Assembly (NCBI RefSeq): GCF_000426505.1
Contig: NZ_KE384531.1
Span: 548,161 to 612,160, forward strand
Direction: 5' to 3'
From: Nisaea denitrificans DSM 18348
Lineage (GTDB): Bacteria > Pseudomonadota > Alphaproteobacteria > Thalassobaculales > Thalassobaculaceae
Length of the DNA stretch: 64,000 bases
Made by a program: the position numbers and the translations under genes. The notes below the pieces were generated by a model. That model searched no databases. It saw only the letters and a program-made list of their open reading frames with translations, and had not been told where the DNA came from. Of this stretch, positions 1 to 9,080 are shown in pieces (within the stretch, counting starts at the first letter, position 1; each line of letters starts with the position of its first letter).

Positions 1-345
1 GATGGAATAGGGTTGTGCAGTGTCGATAACCACGCGTGACGTGCCGGGACGGAACAGACCGAAACGGAAACCCTTGATTGCTTTCGGGCGCCGGTTCTCC
101 GGGTGCGCATCGCGAGAGAAGGTGACTTCCGGCAGATCAACGATAACCCGGTAAGGGTCCGCCAGACTGAAAACCTTGAAATCGAGTGGGCGAGAGAGAT
201 CCATGACGAACCGGATCTTGTCCGGATGCTGGCCGATGCGGATATCTTCAACCGTCCCGTCTATGGCCATGGCGGCTGGTGTGGCGCCGAGGATGCCACA
301 GAGAATAAGCAGAAGTGTCGTGATCCGTCTTTTCAATATCTGCAC
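1..345 (-). CDS. N-acetylmuramoyl-L-alanine amidase, N-terminal part (cut by window edge)
   Basis: Periplasmic amidase of the AmiC type that cleaves septal peptidoglycan; only about 115 N-terminal residues are in the window. The reverse-strand reading gives a basic n-region (KRR), a hydrophobic stretch (LLLILCGILG), an ATPAAMA signal-peptidase site, and then an AMIN-like domain with IRIGQHPDKIRFVMDLS and YRVIVDLPEV. The catalytic Amidase_3 domain would lie outside the window. The start is uncertain: there is no ATG. GTG at 345 or TTG at 336 gives the cleanest signal peptide, while TTG at 384 is also open. It is divergent from rne, an arrangement seen in other alphaproteobacteria. The family call rests on the AMIN-like domain alone, so another AMIN-bearing protein is possible. 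Confidence 0.75.
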   Translation of the reverse strand, partial: MQILKRRITTLLLILCGILGATPAAMAIDGTVEDIRIGQHPDKIRFVMDLSRPLDFKVFSLADPYRVIVDLPEVTFSRDAHPENRRPKAIKGFRFGLFRPGTSRVVIDTAQPYSI

Positions 346-384
346 CGGTCCGCGCCCGCATCTGCGTCCATACCGCAATCTCAA

Positions 385-926
385 CCATTTTTAACCATTG
401 CCGATTCGCATTGCAATAAAATCTCTACGAATCAGTCTTCTGAACGGGATTTCTTGAGCGTAACATTAATTTTTGCAGGGGTTGTGCGTGGGTTGAAGGA
501 AATCATTGTTCCTAAAATCCAAAGTGACTATGTTACGCGGGTGCCGGTCCGTATCGGACAGCGCAGATTTCTGCCCCGTAGCTTTCGGAAACGTGGTCGC
601 GGGGCGCCCCTAATGGCGCGGGAATGCGCCCATATTCTACACAACGGGACATGCTCCGATCGTGATCCACGCTGGTTCAAATCCGATTATTCCTGCGCAG
701 AGCCGCCTGACGGCTCCGTGTGGTGAGGTCGTGAACGGGCTATTCAGAACGGATCGAACGGACAGGGTTCCTGCTATCGAACGGAAACGCGGCGTTGGTG
801 GCCATTGCGCTCCTGCCCCCGTTTTGCTCTCAGAGAACATGCCCGCGGACGCGGCGCCTGTACGCATCGGAAGAATGAATCCCGACGTACGGCGCGCGAC
901 ACGCGTGGCCCAGGAGTCTACTTTTA
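385..926. other. Intergenic region: long 5' leader of rne and divergent amidase promoter
   Basis: No convincing gene lies in these 542 bases. Weak promoter-like pairs are TTGTTC-17-TATGTT at 506-534 toward rne and TTGCAA-17-TAAAAA at 416-388 toward the amidase. A perfect 6-bp hairpin (GAGCCG cctga CGGCTC) occupies 700-716. The last 400 bases are GC-rich and probably form the rne 5' untranslated region; RNase E of E. coli controls its own mRNA through such a leader. No tRNA, riboswitch or known sRNA could be recognised by eye. Confidence 0.5.
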
Positions 927-3572
927 ATGTCAAAAAGCATGCTGATCGACGCCACACAGGCGGAAGAGACCCGAGTGGTCCTTCTGAGTGGCAATCGTGT
1001 CGAAGATTTCGACTTCGAGACAGAATCTCGCAAGCAGCTTAAGGGAAACATATATCTCGCCCGGGTAACCCGGGTTGAGCCGTCCCTGCAGGCCGCTTTC
1101 GTTGAATATGGAGGGAACCGTCACGGCTTCCTCGCCTTCAGCGAAATTCATCCCGACTATTACCGGATCCCGGTCGAGGATCGCGAAGCCCTGCTCGCCG
1201 AAGAGCGGGCGGAGGACGCGGTCGCTGCTGCCGCAGCTGGAGATGACGCTCCCGCGCCAACTCCCGAAGAGCGGGCAGAGGCCCGGGCCAGTCACACTGC
1301 CGGAGACGAAGACGAGGACGGTCCGCCCGCCCCGCCGCCGGAAAGCATTGGCGGCGACGATACGGACGGTGACGACGATGATGTCCGTCCGCGGAAAAAT
1401 ATCAGCCGCCGATACAAGATCCAGGAAGTCATTACCCGGCGCCAGATCATGCTGGTGCAGGTGGTCAAGGAAGAGCGCGGTAATAAAGGCGCGGCGCTCA
1501 CCACGTACCTGTCTCTGGCTGGCCGCTATTGCGTGCTGATGCCGAACACGGCGCGCGGTGGTGGAGTGTCCCGCAAGATTACCAATATCGCGGATCGCAA
1601 GCGTTTGAAGCAGATTGTCGAGGGGCTGGAATTGCCCGAAGGCATGGCGGTGATCGTCCGCACGGCCGGCAGTCAGCGGACCAAGACCGAGATCAAACGC
1701 GACTATGAGTATCTGCTCCGGCTCTGGGACCAGATCCGTGAGAAGACACTGACCTCCTCGGCACCGTGTCTGATTTACGAGGAAGCCAACCTGATCAAGC
1801 GCTCAATCCGGGATCTCTACACCCGTGATATCGACCAGGTTCTGGTCGAGGGCGAGGATGGCTACAGGATTGCCAAGGACTTCATGCGTACCTTGGTGCC
1901 TAGTCATGCCAAGCGCGTGCAGCCTTACAAGGAACAGACTGTTCCGCTGTTCCACCGCTATCAGATCGAAGGCCAGCTCGACGCGATCCATAATCCCGTC
2001 GTTCAGCTGAAATCCGGCGGGTACCTGGTGATGAGCCAGACCGAAGCGCTGGTCGCTGTCGATGTGAACTCCGGCCGCGCCACGCGCGAGAGGAACATCG
2101 AGGAAACCGCGCTGAAGACGAACCTCGAGGCGGCGGACGAAGTCGCGCGCCAGCTTCGGCTGCGCGACATGGCCGGTCTTGTTGTCATCGATTTCATCGA
2201 CATGGACGAGCCGCGCAACCAGCATGCCGTCGAACGGCGCATGAAGGATGCGATGAAGAACGACCGGGCGCGTATCCAGCTCGGCCGGATCAGCCATTTT
2301 GGCCTGATGGAACTGTCGCGTCAGCGGCTGCGCCCAAGTGTCTTCGAAGCCTCGACCCAGGTCTGCGTGCAATGCGCCGGCAGCGGCCGCGTCCGTTCTA
2401 CGGACTCGACGGCCCTGCATGTGCTGCGCGCAATTGAGGAAGAAGGAATCAAGCAGAAGGCAAGCGAGATTTCGGTCTTCGTGCCTTCCGAGGTCGGCTT
2501 CTACATCCTGAACAAGAAGCGTGAAGCGCTGGCGACTATCGAGGAACGATACGGTTTCCTGGTGTTCCTCGAAGCCGACGACAGCCTTGTGACGCCGGAT
2601 ATGCGCATCGAGCGTTTGCTGCCGAAATCGGCCAGTGACCGGATCGATCTCGCGGCACCAATTATCGCCCCGCACGTCGAGGAAGATGATGAAGAGGTCG
2701 AAATTGAGGCCGATGCCGAGGTTGAAGGCGATACGGAAGAGCGTGACGAGGAGCGTCGTCCCAAGCGGTCCCGCCGTCGCCGTCGCCGTGGTGGTGAAAA
2801 ACGCGCTGCCGAGCAGCAGGACCAGGGTGAGAGCGTCTCCGAGGAGGCGGCGGAAGAGGGCGACGAAAGTTCTGCTCCCGCTGCGGCCGAAGGAGAAGCT
2901 GCGTCCGGTGACGATGAGGATGGTAACAAGAAGCGCCGCCGTCGCGGCAAGCGCGGTGGTCGCCGCAGGTCGCGTCGTGGAAATGGTGAAGAAGGCGCTG
3001 CAGCGAACGAGAATGGCGAAGGCGAGCAGACCGGCGAGGATGCATCCGAAGGCCAGGATAGTCAGGCTGCGTCTGCCGATCAGAATGGACAAGCTGATGT
3101 TGCCGCTCCTGAGGTGACGGAGACTCCGGCCAAAGTCCAGGACGTTTCATCGGAAACCGCACCGGTTGAGGCCGCTGCCAGTGTTGACGCTCCGGCCGCG
3201 GAGGAAGAAAAGCCCAAGCGCAAGCCGCGTGTCCGGCGCAAGAAGGCCGCTGATAACGAAGCCGCTCCCGCAGCCGAAAGCGACGAGAAGGCAGAGAAGG
3301 TCGAAGAAAAGCCTGCGAAACCGCGTCGCCGTAGCCGAGCCAAGAAGGTCACGGCTGTTGACGAGGCGCCGAAAGCAGATGCGGCTCCGGTGAAAGAGGC
3401 CCCGGCCGCTGCCGAAGTTTCTTCCGGGAACGGAGCTGACAAGATCGCTGAAGCTGCTCCGTCAGAGCCGAAAAAAGCGCCTGCCGATAGCGGTACGACC
3501 GCCGATGCCGACAGTCCAGCCAAAGAGGGCAAGACGCGCCGTGGCTGGTGGAACCGTCTGATTCCGTCCTAA
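927..3572 (+). CDS. rne: Ribonuclease E (Rne/Rng family)
   Basis: Endoribonuclease that starts mRNA decay and processes rRNA and tRNA, and scaffolds the degradosome. The 881-residue protein has an S1 domain (about 36-215) interrupted by an acidic low-complexity insert (about 88-160), the 5'-sensor/RNase H-like region, the DNase I-like catalytic part with metal-binding VDVNSGR and VIDFIDMD, and a zinc-link Cys pair in CVQCAGSG near 479. The C-terminal third is disordered, with alternating acidic, Arg-rich and Ala/Lys/Glu-rich blocks that serve RNA and partner binding in the family. The tail ends in RRGWWNRLIPS; a GWW motif at this place contacts PNPase in Caulobacter. ATG 927 follows a CAGGAG Shine-Dalgarno ten bases upstream. 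A strong terminator follows. Confidence 0.97.
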   Translation: MSKSMLIDATQAEETRVVLLSGNRVEDFDFETESRKQLKGNIYLARVTRVEPSLQAAFVEYGGNRHGFLAFSEIHPDYYRIPVEDREALLAEERAEDAVAAAAAGDDAPAPTPEERAEARASHTAGDEDEDGPPAPPPESIGGDDTDGDDDDVRPRKNISRRYKIQEVITRRQIMLVQVVKEERGNKGAALTTYLSLAGRYCVLMPNTARGGGVSRKITNIADRKRLKQIVEGLELPEGMAVIVRTAGSQRTKTEIKRDYEYLLRLWDQIREKTLTSSAPCLIYEEANLIKRSIRDLYTRDIDQVLVEGEDGYRIAKDFMRTLVPSHAKRVQPYKEQTVPLFHRYQIEGQLDAIHNPVVQLKSGGYLVMSQTEALVAVDVNSGRATRERNIEETALKTNLEAADEVARQLRLRDMAGLVVIDFIDMDEPRNQHAVERRMKDAMKNDRARIQLGRISHFGLMELSRQRLRPSVFEASTQVCVQCAGSGRVRSTDSTALHVLRAIEEEGIKQKASEISVFVPSEVGFYILNKKREALATIEERYGFLVFLEADDSLVTPDMRIERLLPKSASDRIDLAAPIIAPHVEEDDEEVEIEADAEVEGDTEERDEERRPKRSRRRRRRGGEKRAAEQQDQGESVSEEAAEEGDESSAPAAAEGEAASGDDEDGNKKRRRRGKRGGRRRSRRGNGEEGAAANENGEGEQTGEDASEGQDSQAASADQNGQADVAAPEVTETPAKVQDVSSETAPVEAAASVDAPAAEEEKPKRKPRVRRKKAADNEAAPAAESDEKAEKVEEKPAKPRRRSRAKKVTAVDEAPKADAAPVKEAPAAAEVSSGNGADKIAEAAPSEPKKAPADSGTTADADSPAKEGKTRRGWWNRLIPS

Positions 3573-3596
3573 GACGGCAATCGAGATCAAAAGAAA

Positions 3597-3625
3597 ACGG
3601 GGCGCCTGTCGGGCGCCCCGTTTTT
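3597..3625. terminator. Rho-independent terminator between rne and rsmA
   Basis: A perfect 10-bp stem, ACGGGGCGCC with GGCGCCCCGT and a five-base loop, is followed by TTTT and preceded by an A-rich run. It can therefore serve both converging genes. Confidence 0.9.
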
Positions 3626-3643
3626 GTTTCCGAATGAGGGATT

Positions 3644-4489
3644 TTAGCGCTGCGCGGCGACCGCACGGGCAAGGGCGCAGAATTCCTCGACGGTCAGTGT
3701 TTCCGGGCGTGCTGTCGGGTCAATTCCGATGGCTTCCAGGAATTCCGTGCCGCCATAGCTTCTCAGGGATGCTCGCAGCATTTTACGGCGCTGAGAGAAT
3801 GCGTCGGCAGTGATCTGTTCGAGCAGGTCCGGGTCCGCTTCGGCCAGCGGCTTCGGACGCGGTTTAAGCCGGACGACCTGAGAAATGATTTTCGGCGCGG
3901 GCGTGAAGGCACGCGGTGGGATGTCGAACAGCGGGAAGACCTCTGCCCGCCATTGTGCGGCTATACTGAGCCGTCCGTATTGCGATGTGGACGGTGATGC
4001 CGAGATTCGTTCCGCCACTTCTTTCTGGAACATCAGGGTAAAGCTTTCGAAAGCTTCGGCTCGCTTCAACCAGCTCAGCAGCATCGGTGTGCCGACATTG
4101 TAGGGCAGGTTCGCAATAACCCGTCGCGGGGCGTCTCCCAGAGTCGTGAGATCGATGTCCATCGCGTCCGCTTCGATGACCTCCAGACGGCCGTCAGCGG
4201 CATGGACAAGATCCTGCAGGGCTTCGATGGAGCGGCGGTCCCGCTCGATGGCGATAACCTTGCGGGCGCCTTCCAGCAACAGCGCCCGGGTCAGGCCGCC
4301 CGGCCCCGGACCGATTTCGATGCAGGTGCCTTCGGCAAGATTGCCGGCCGCGCGGGCGATGCGCCGGGTCAGGTTGAGATCGAAGAGGAAATTCTGGCCG
4401 AGAGATTTACGGGCCGAAAGCTGGAAGCGCGCGATGATGTCGCGTAGCGGGGGCAGGGCCTCGACGGCGGCGATGATCGGATCAGTCAT
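3644..4489 (-). CDS. rsmA: 16S rRNA (adenine1518-N6/adenine1519-N6)-dimethyltransferase
   Basis: Dimethylates the two adjacent adenines in the terminal helix 45 loop of 16S rRNA, using S-adenosylmethionine, late in 30S assembly. The 281-residue length is usual. Visible motifs are the N-terminal KSLGQNFLFD, the SAM-binding EIGPGPGGLT, the acidic residue of AIERD, and the catalytic motif IV NLPYNVGTPML; the C-terminal small domain ends in the FCALARA region. It is the last gene of the leftward lptF-lptG-lptD-surA-pdxA-rsmA operon. Its ATG overlaps the end of pdxA by 8 bases, which suggests translational coupling. The E. coli order lptD-surA-pdxA-rsmA is conserved here. Confidence 0.97.
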   Translation of the reverse strand: MTDPIIAAVEALPPLRDIIARFQLSARKSLGQNFLFDLNLTRRIARAAGNLAEGTCIEIGPGPGGLTRALLLEGARKVIAIERDRRSIEALQDLVHAADGRLEVIEADAMDIDLTTLGDAPRRVIANLPYNVGTPMLLSWLKRAEAFESFTLMFQKEVAERISASPSTSQYGRLSIAAQWRAEVFPLFDIPPRAFTPAPKIISQVVRLKPRPKPLAEADPDLLEQITADAFSQRRKMLRASLRSYGGTEFLEAIGIDPTARPETLTVEEFCALARAVAAQR

Positions 4490-5510
4490 GATGCTTCGCC
4501 CTGGTGCGCGCCATATCGCCCGCCATGGTCAGCGCGGCGATCATACTGTCCGCGTGGGCGCGTCCCGTGCCGGCCAGCTCCAGCGCAGTGCCGTGGTCCG
4601 GCGATGTGCGGATGAAAGGCAGGCCGAGCGTCACATTCACGCCGCCCCAGAAATCGAGGGTCTTGATCGGGATCAATGCCTGGTCATGATACATGCAGAT
4701 TGCCGCGTCGTAGCTCGCGCGCGCCTCGGCATGGAACATGGTGTCGGCGGACAAGGGGCCGAAGGCAGAGATGCCGTCGGCTCTCAGGGATTCTACCGCT
4801 GGTGCGACGATGTCCCGGTCCTCGGTTCCGATGGTGCCATCCTCTCCGGCATGAGGGTTAAGTCCGGCGATCGCCAATCGCGGAGCTTTGCAGCCGAAGT
4901 CCCGCTTCAGAGCTTCGGCTGTAATCCGGGCCTTGGTGACGATCATCTCGATTGTGAGAGCCTCCGGGACCTGCTTCAGCGGGATGTGGATGGTAACCGG
5001 AACAACGCGTATCGCAGGCGCTGCCAGCATCATCACAGGTGTGATGTCCGGGCCGGCAAGTGCAGCCAGAAACTCGGTGTGACCGGGATACTTGAAGCCT
5101 GCCTCGTATAGCACGCTTTTCTGGATCGGATTGGTCACCACGCCGGAGGATTGTCCGTCGCGGGTGAATTGGACGGCGCGTTCTATCGCCTCGATGACCG
5201 CGCCGCTATTTGCCGGGTCGAGCTTGCCGGGAGCCGGGGGCGTCGAGAACGTGATGGGCAGAACCGGGAGAGCCCGTTCGAAGACGTCGGCCGCGTCCTC
5301 TGGCTTGTCTATGACCCTGACAGGGACATCCGCACCGATCAGTCGTGCAAGCCTCTCCAGCCGCTCCGGATCATCCAGCAGGAAGAAAGGGGAGAGGCGC
5401 GTGCGGGCCGAAGACCAGGCTTTGATGGTGATCTCCGCACCGGCGCCCGCCGGCTCTCCCGGAGTGACCGCGAGAGGAGGGATGTCGGAGAGACTGGATC
5501 TGGTTGTCAT
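4482..5510 (-). CDS. pdxA: 4-hydroxythreonine-4-phosphate dehydrogenase
   Basis: NAD-dependent oxidation and decarboxylation of 4-phosphohydroxy-L-threonine, the step before PdxJ in DXP-dependent pyridoxal phosphate synthesis. The 342-residue protein shows the family start LAVTPGEPAGAG, the substrate/metal residues in MYHDQALIPIK, and the C-terminal signature LPFIRTSPDHGTALELAGTG. It lies 9 bases after surA and overlaps rsmA by 8 bases, so it is cotranscribed with envelope genes, as in E. coli. Nothing unusual is seen in the protein. Confidence 0.96.
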   Translation of the reverse strand: MTTRSSLSDIPPLAVTPGEPAGAGAEITIKAWSSARTRLSPFFLLDDPERLERLARLIGADVPVRVIDKPEDAADVFERALPVLPITFSTPPAPGKLDPANSGAVIEAIERAVQFTRDGQSSGVVTNPIQKSVLYEAGFKYPGHTEFLAALAGPDITPVMMLAAPAIRVVPVTIHIPLKQVPEALTIEMIVTKARITAEALKRDFGCKAPRLAIAGLNPHAGEDGTIGTEDRDIVAPAVESLRADGISAFGPLSADTMFHAEARASYDAAICMYHDQALIPIKTLDFWGGVNVTLGLPFIRTSPDHGTALELAGTGRAHADSMIAALTMAGDMARTRAKHHD

Positions 5511-5519
5511 GGTCCCGGC

Positions 5520-6827
5520 CTAGACGCGGGTATCGATGAATGCGTCCCGGCGGATGTCACGCAGATAGCGCTGCGCAAAGGTCTCGAACTTGATGGCCCT
5601 CAATTGGTTCGCAATTTCGTCTCGGCCGGGCAGATCGCTCTCCGGCTCCTCGCGGGCGCAGACCATGATGGTGCTGAAACCGGACGGCAGGCGCACCGGC
5701 TCGGAGAGCTCGCCAACCTTGAGGTCGATCACGGCCTCCCGAAGCTGCGCGGACAATTCACCGATTTCCAGTGTTCCAAGATCGGTTCCCGCCGGCGAAT
5801 TCAGCTCGGCCGCGAGCAGGTCCATATCTTCGCAGTTTTGCGCGGTTTCGGACACGGCTGTCGCAATGCTCTTCTGGCTGGCTTCTGCTTCCGGAGAGGA
5901 ACTGGGCGGCACTGGAACGAAAACCTGCTTTAGGGTGACCTTGGCCTTTGCCGGGTTGGGGGCGCTCAGGATCCGTCGTTCTTCCAGCTGGATAATCTGG
6001 TAGCCGAATATCGTCTTGATCGGATCGCTGATCTCGCCGGGCTGTAAGTCATCCACAGCAGCTCCAACCTCGTCACCGAGCTGTTCTCTGGTGGTCCAGC
6101 CGATATCGCCACCGGTAGCCGCCGTTGCGCCCTGGGAGAATTCACGCGCAATCGCATCGAACTCGGCCCCGGACCGCAACTGATTGACCAGCCGCTCGGC
6201 GACTTCCTCGTCATTTACGGAGGGATCGTTTGAATCGAGGACAATTTCACGGATCCGGAACTGGGGCTCGCCCCTGTTCCGCTCCAACCGGTTCAGTGCA
6301 TCGTCGATTTCGTCGGTCGTGACTTCGACGGTGCTTTGGAACCGCCGGCGCACCAGTTTCACCCAGGCGATGTCGGCTCGCATCTGGTCCAGCACCGTCT
6401 CGCTCTGGATGCCCTGACTCCGAAGAGAGCGGTCGAACGATCCCGGCGCCATCTTGTTGCGCTGCTCCATTGCCCGCTTCGCGCGCTCCAGTTCGTCGGA
6501 GCTGACATCGATTGAGAGCCGCTTGGCTTCCTGAAGCTTCAGCTTCTCGTCAATCAGACTGCGCAGGACTTGTGGCCAGATGCGTTGAAAGGTTTGGGCG
6601 TTGCGCGGCAGGTTCGAAACGGTGATGACCATCCGAACACGCGCGTCGAGATCCCGGACCGAAATGATGTCGTCATTGACAATGGCGGCAATCCTTAGCG
6701 CGTCCTGCGCCAGGACTTTCGTGCCGCCCAGGCAAGATGCACCAGCTGTCAGAACAAATGCCGTGACGGCGATCCGCAACAGAGTCGGAAAATGCCACTT
6801 CATGAAACTCAACCCAGATCTCGCCAT
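5520..6827 (-). CDS. surA: Periplasmic peptidyl-prolyl isomerase/chaperone SurA
   Basis: Chaperone that escorts unfolded outer-membrane proteins, including LptD, through the periplasm to the BAM complex. The 435-residue product has a signal sequence (hydrophobic LLRIAVTAFVLTAG, cleavage near VLAQD), a SurA_N domain with INDDIIS-like AIVNDDIISVRDLDAR, and a clear parvulin domain (FRIREIV to FGYQIIQLEERR). A second parvulin-like segment toward the C-terminus is degenerate. A second in-frame ATG at 6803 would shorten the signal peptide by eight residues; neither start has a strong Shine-Dalgarno. It is directly downstream of lptD (33 bases), matching its role in LptD folding. Confidence 0.93.
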   Translation of the reverse strand: MARSGLSFMKWHFPTLLRIAVTAFVLTAGASCLGGTKVLAQDALRIAAIVNDDIISVRDLDARVRMVITVSNLPRNAQTFQRIWPQVLRSLIDEKLKLQEAKRLSIDVSSDELERAKRAMEQRNKMAPGSFDRSLRSQGIQSETVLDQMRADIAWVKLVRRRFQSTVEVTTDEIDDALNRLERNRGEPQFRIREIVLDSNDPSVNDEEVAERLVNQLRSGAEFDAIAREFSQGATAATGGDIGWTTREQLGDEVGAAVDDLQPGEISDPIKTIFGYQIIQLEERRILSAPNPAKAKVTLKQVFVPVPPSSSPEAEASQKSIATAVSETAQNCEDMDLLAAELNSPAGTDLGTLEIGELSAQLREAVIDLKVGELSEPVRLPSGFSTIMVCAREEPESDLPGRDEIANQLRAIKFETFAQRYLRDIRRDAFIDTRV

Positions 6828-6860
6828 TTTGGTTCGATGTGTACCCGTGGTTTGTATGCG

Positions 6861-9077
6861 TTAGTTGCTGGAGAAGCCGCCGAGATGTTTGAAGGCAATT
6901 CGCAACATGACGGTTTGTTCCGGTTCGATATCGTCGTCTTCCAGTTCGCTTCTTTCATAGACAAGGCCGAATGTGAAGCACTCATCGGCATAAACCAGCC
7001 CGGAAGATGCGATCAGGGTGCGGTTGGCACCATCTGAGAAGTCCTGCACGATCCGTCCGTTCGCGCTCCAAAACTCGCTTAGTTTCAAGGAGCCGGAGAT
7101 ATCGAGCTGTTCCCGTTTCAGGAAATTGGTCTCACCCGCAATATCATCGGGATTGGTTTCGTCGTCGAGGAGCACATAGTCAGCGTTGATCGAGAAGCGG
7201 GGATGCTGATAACGCATGCCGATCTCGCTGCGACGCGGGGTGAAGTCATCCTTGTCGAGCCGGAACCGCAACAGGAAGTCGAGATCTTGGCTCGGACTGA
7301 TATGCACCCGGCCGACATAGTCCGAGAGATCGTCGTCAAGGCCTGATCCGGCCTCGAACGGGCCATCCCCGAAGAACTGGTAACTCTGGCCGAAAAGCAA
7401 GCTGGAGGAGCCGCCTCCATTGCCATAGACGCCCGTTTTGAAACCATAGTCGACGCGGCTGCCACTCGTCACCCTATCGCTTCCGGTGAACCGGTTCATG
7501 CGAAACAGGTTGGTGTCATCGAACAGGAAGGACTGACTGTCCTCATTGGAGATCGCGTCCGGATTTCCGCCGTTGGGGGAAAGCACGAGATTGACGATCG
7601 GCTCGACGGTCTGGTGGTAGTTTTCTCCAGCCTTGGCCAGCGGATAGCGCCAGTTCATCCCGACCTGGGGGAACAGCCGCCCGGTGTCTCCACCCTCGCC
7701 GTTCGCAAGGTCGTCGGTCTGGTAGAAGTCGCTGTCGAGTGTCGCGGTCAGGGTGTAAATGTCCCCGGCCGGAGCGATATAGGGCAGGGACCAGCCGCTG
7801 CGTATGGCTATCTTTCTGCTGTCCGCGCCGGTCTCCCGGGTCAGCGACATGGCGGTTGCATCCAGTTGGAAACGTCCACCTGCCGGATCCGGTTCGCCGA
7901 CAAAACTATACTCGAAAAGCGGCGCGACCGTCGGGGACTTGTCTCTGGAATCACCCGGGTTGAGGCCCTGAAATTTCAACGCTTGAACGGAGGTGTAATT
8001 GCGGCCCCTGAAGCCTTCGGCGTACGCCCGGGAGGTCAGGACCTCACGGCTGTCGAGGCGATAGCGGCGCAGGTATGTACGGCCGCTGGATTGCTCCAGG
8101 TCGAAGCCGCCGCGCCATGTCGGGTCGAAATCGAAGCGCCCCTCAAGATCCACGCTGCCTTCGGGATCCTGCTCGCCGGTTTCTATATTGTTGTCGCGCT
8201 GATCAAGCAGCCCTGCCGTGCCCTGAAAATCGATGAGCCCATCGGCGAACCTTTGCCGGTATCTGGCCTTCAGTATGCCGCCGTCTTCGGAATAGACGAT
8301 AGGCATGAGCTCCAGGTCTTTGGACTCGTCAATCACCTGATAGTAGGGCTGGCCATAGATGAAGCCGAGTTCGTCCGAGGTACCGATCAGAGGCGCAAGG
8401 AAACCGCTGCGCCGATCCACCGTCGGGTCCGGATGCGCCAGATAGGGGGTGTAGAGCACCGGGACGCCGAACATCTCAAGGGTCGCATCGTTGTAAATGA
8501 TGTCCTTGGCGACCTCGTCATGCACGATCTTCCGGGCCTTGATCTGCCAGAGTGGCGGCCGTGACGCGTCTTCCTTGCAGCTCTCGCAAGGTGTGAAGAC
8601 GGCGCGTGACAAGATCTTGCGCTGATCGGCGGTGCGCGTTCCCCGGTTCGCGGCAAAACGAGAACCGTCCGTCAGGCGGAGCCGAATATTGTCGATGACG
8701 CCGGTCTTCAACTCGTTTTGCAATTCCGCATAATCGCTGAAGATGACCTCTCCCGTCGGCTCCAGCAGGGAGATATTGCCGCTGGCGATCACGGTATCTT
8801 CGCGCTGATTGTAGGTGACGCTGTCGGCCAGCAGAACGCGGTCGTTCTGCGAGAGTTCCACATTGCCGCGAGCGGTGATGGTGCCAAGGGTTTCGTCGTG
8901 CACCAGCTCGTCGGCGACCATCAGCACCGGCGCATCGCCGATGGCGCTCTCCTGGGCGCTTGCAGGTCTGGACTGGGTGGCCTGCACACTAAAGCAGACA
9001 GCGGCGACCAGGACATGGCAGCAGATTGTCTCGAGATGGCGGCGTGTCCGGTTCCAGAAATGAAGGCCCAGGATCAT
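6861..9077 (-). CDS. lptD: LPS-assembly outer-membrane protein LptD
   Basis: Outer-membrane beta-barrel that, with LptE, inserts lipopolysaccharide into the outer leaflet. The 738-residue protein has a signal peptide (HVLVAAVCFSVQA, cleavage near ASAQE), an OstA/LptA-like beta-jellyroll domain (about 50-190: DELVHDETLGTITARGNV, then YAELQNELKTGVIDN), and a long barrel of alternating aromatic and polar strands ending in an F-rich strand close to the C-terminus. A CESC motif marks the periplasmic domain; disulfides are known to mature LptD in E. coli, but the pairing here is inferred. It sits between lptG and surA in the export and folding operon. Confidence 0.95.
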   Translation of the reverse strand: MILGLHFWNRTRRHLETICCHVLVAAVCFSVQATQSRPASAQESAIGDAPVLMVADELVHDETLGTITARGNVELSQNDRVLLADSVTYNQREDTVIASGNISLLEPTGEVIFSDYAELQNELKTGVIDNIRLRLTDGSRFAANRGTRTADQRKILSRAVFTPCESCKEDASRPPLWQIKARKIVHDEVAKDIIYNDATLEMFGVPVLYTPYLAHPDPTVDRRSGFLAPLIGTSDELGFIYGQPYYQVIDESKDLELMPIVYSEDGGILKARYRQRFADGLIDFQGTAGLLDQRDNNIETGEQDPEGSVDLEGRFDFDPTWRGGFDLEQSSGRTYLRRYRLDSREVLTSRAYAEGFRGRNYTSVQALKFQGLNPGDSRDKSPTVAPLFEYSFVGEPDPAGGRFQLDATAMSLTRETGADSRKIAIRSGWSLPYIAPAGDIYTLTATLDSDFYQTDDLANGEGGDTGRLFPQVGMNWRYPLAKAGENYHQTVEPIVNLVLSPNGGNPDAISNEDSQSFLFDDTNLFRMNRFTGSDRVTSGSRVDYGFKTGVYGNGGGSSSLLFGQSYQFFGDGPFEAGSGLDDDLSDYVGRVHISPSQDLDFLLRFRLDKDDFTPRRSEIGMRYQHPRFSINADYVLLDDETNPDDIAGETNFLKREQLDISGSLKLSEFWSANGRIVQDFSDGANRTLIASSGLVYADECFTFGLVYERSELEDDDIEPEQTVMLRIAFKHLGGFSSN

Positions 9078-9080
9078 GGA

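Noticed and set aside
661..700. tRNA-like T-loop motif (GGTTCAAATCC) in the rne leader
   Set aside because: The T-stem pairs over only three bases, and no acceptor, D or anticodon arm of matching sequence lies upstream.
1803..3092. 429-residue open frame on the minus strand inside rne
   Set aside because: It is opposite the low-complexity coding region of rne, has no family features or ribosome site, and arises from codon bias.
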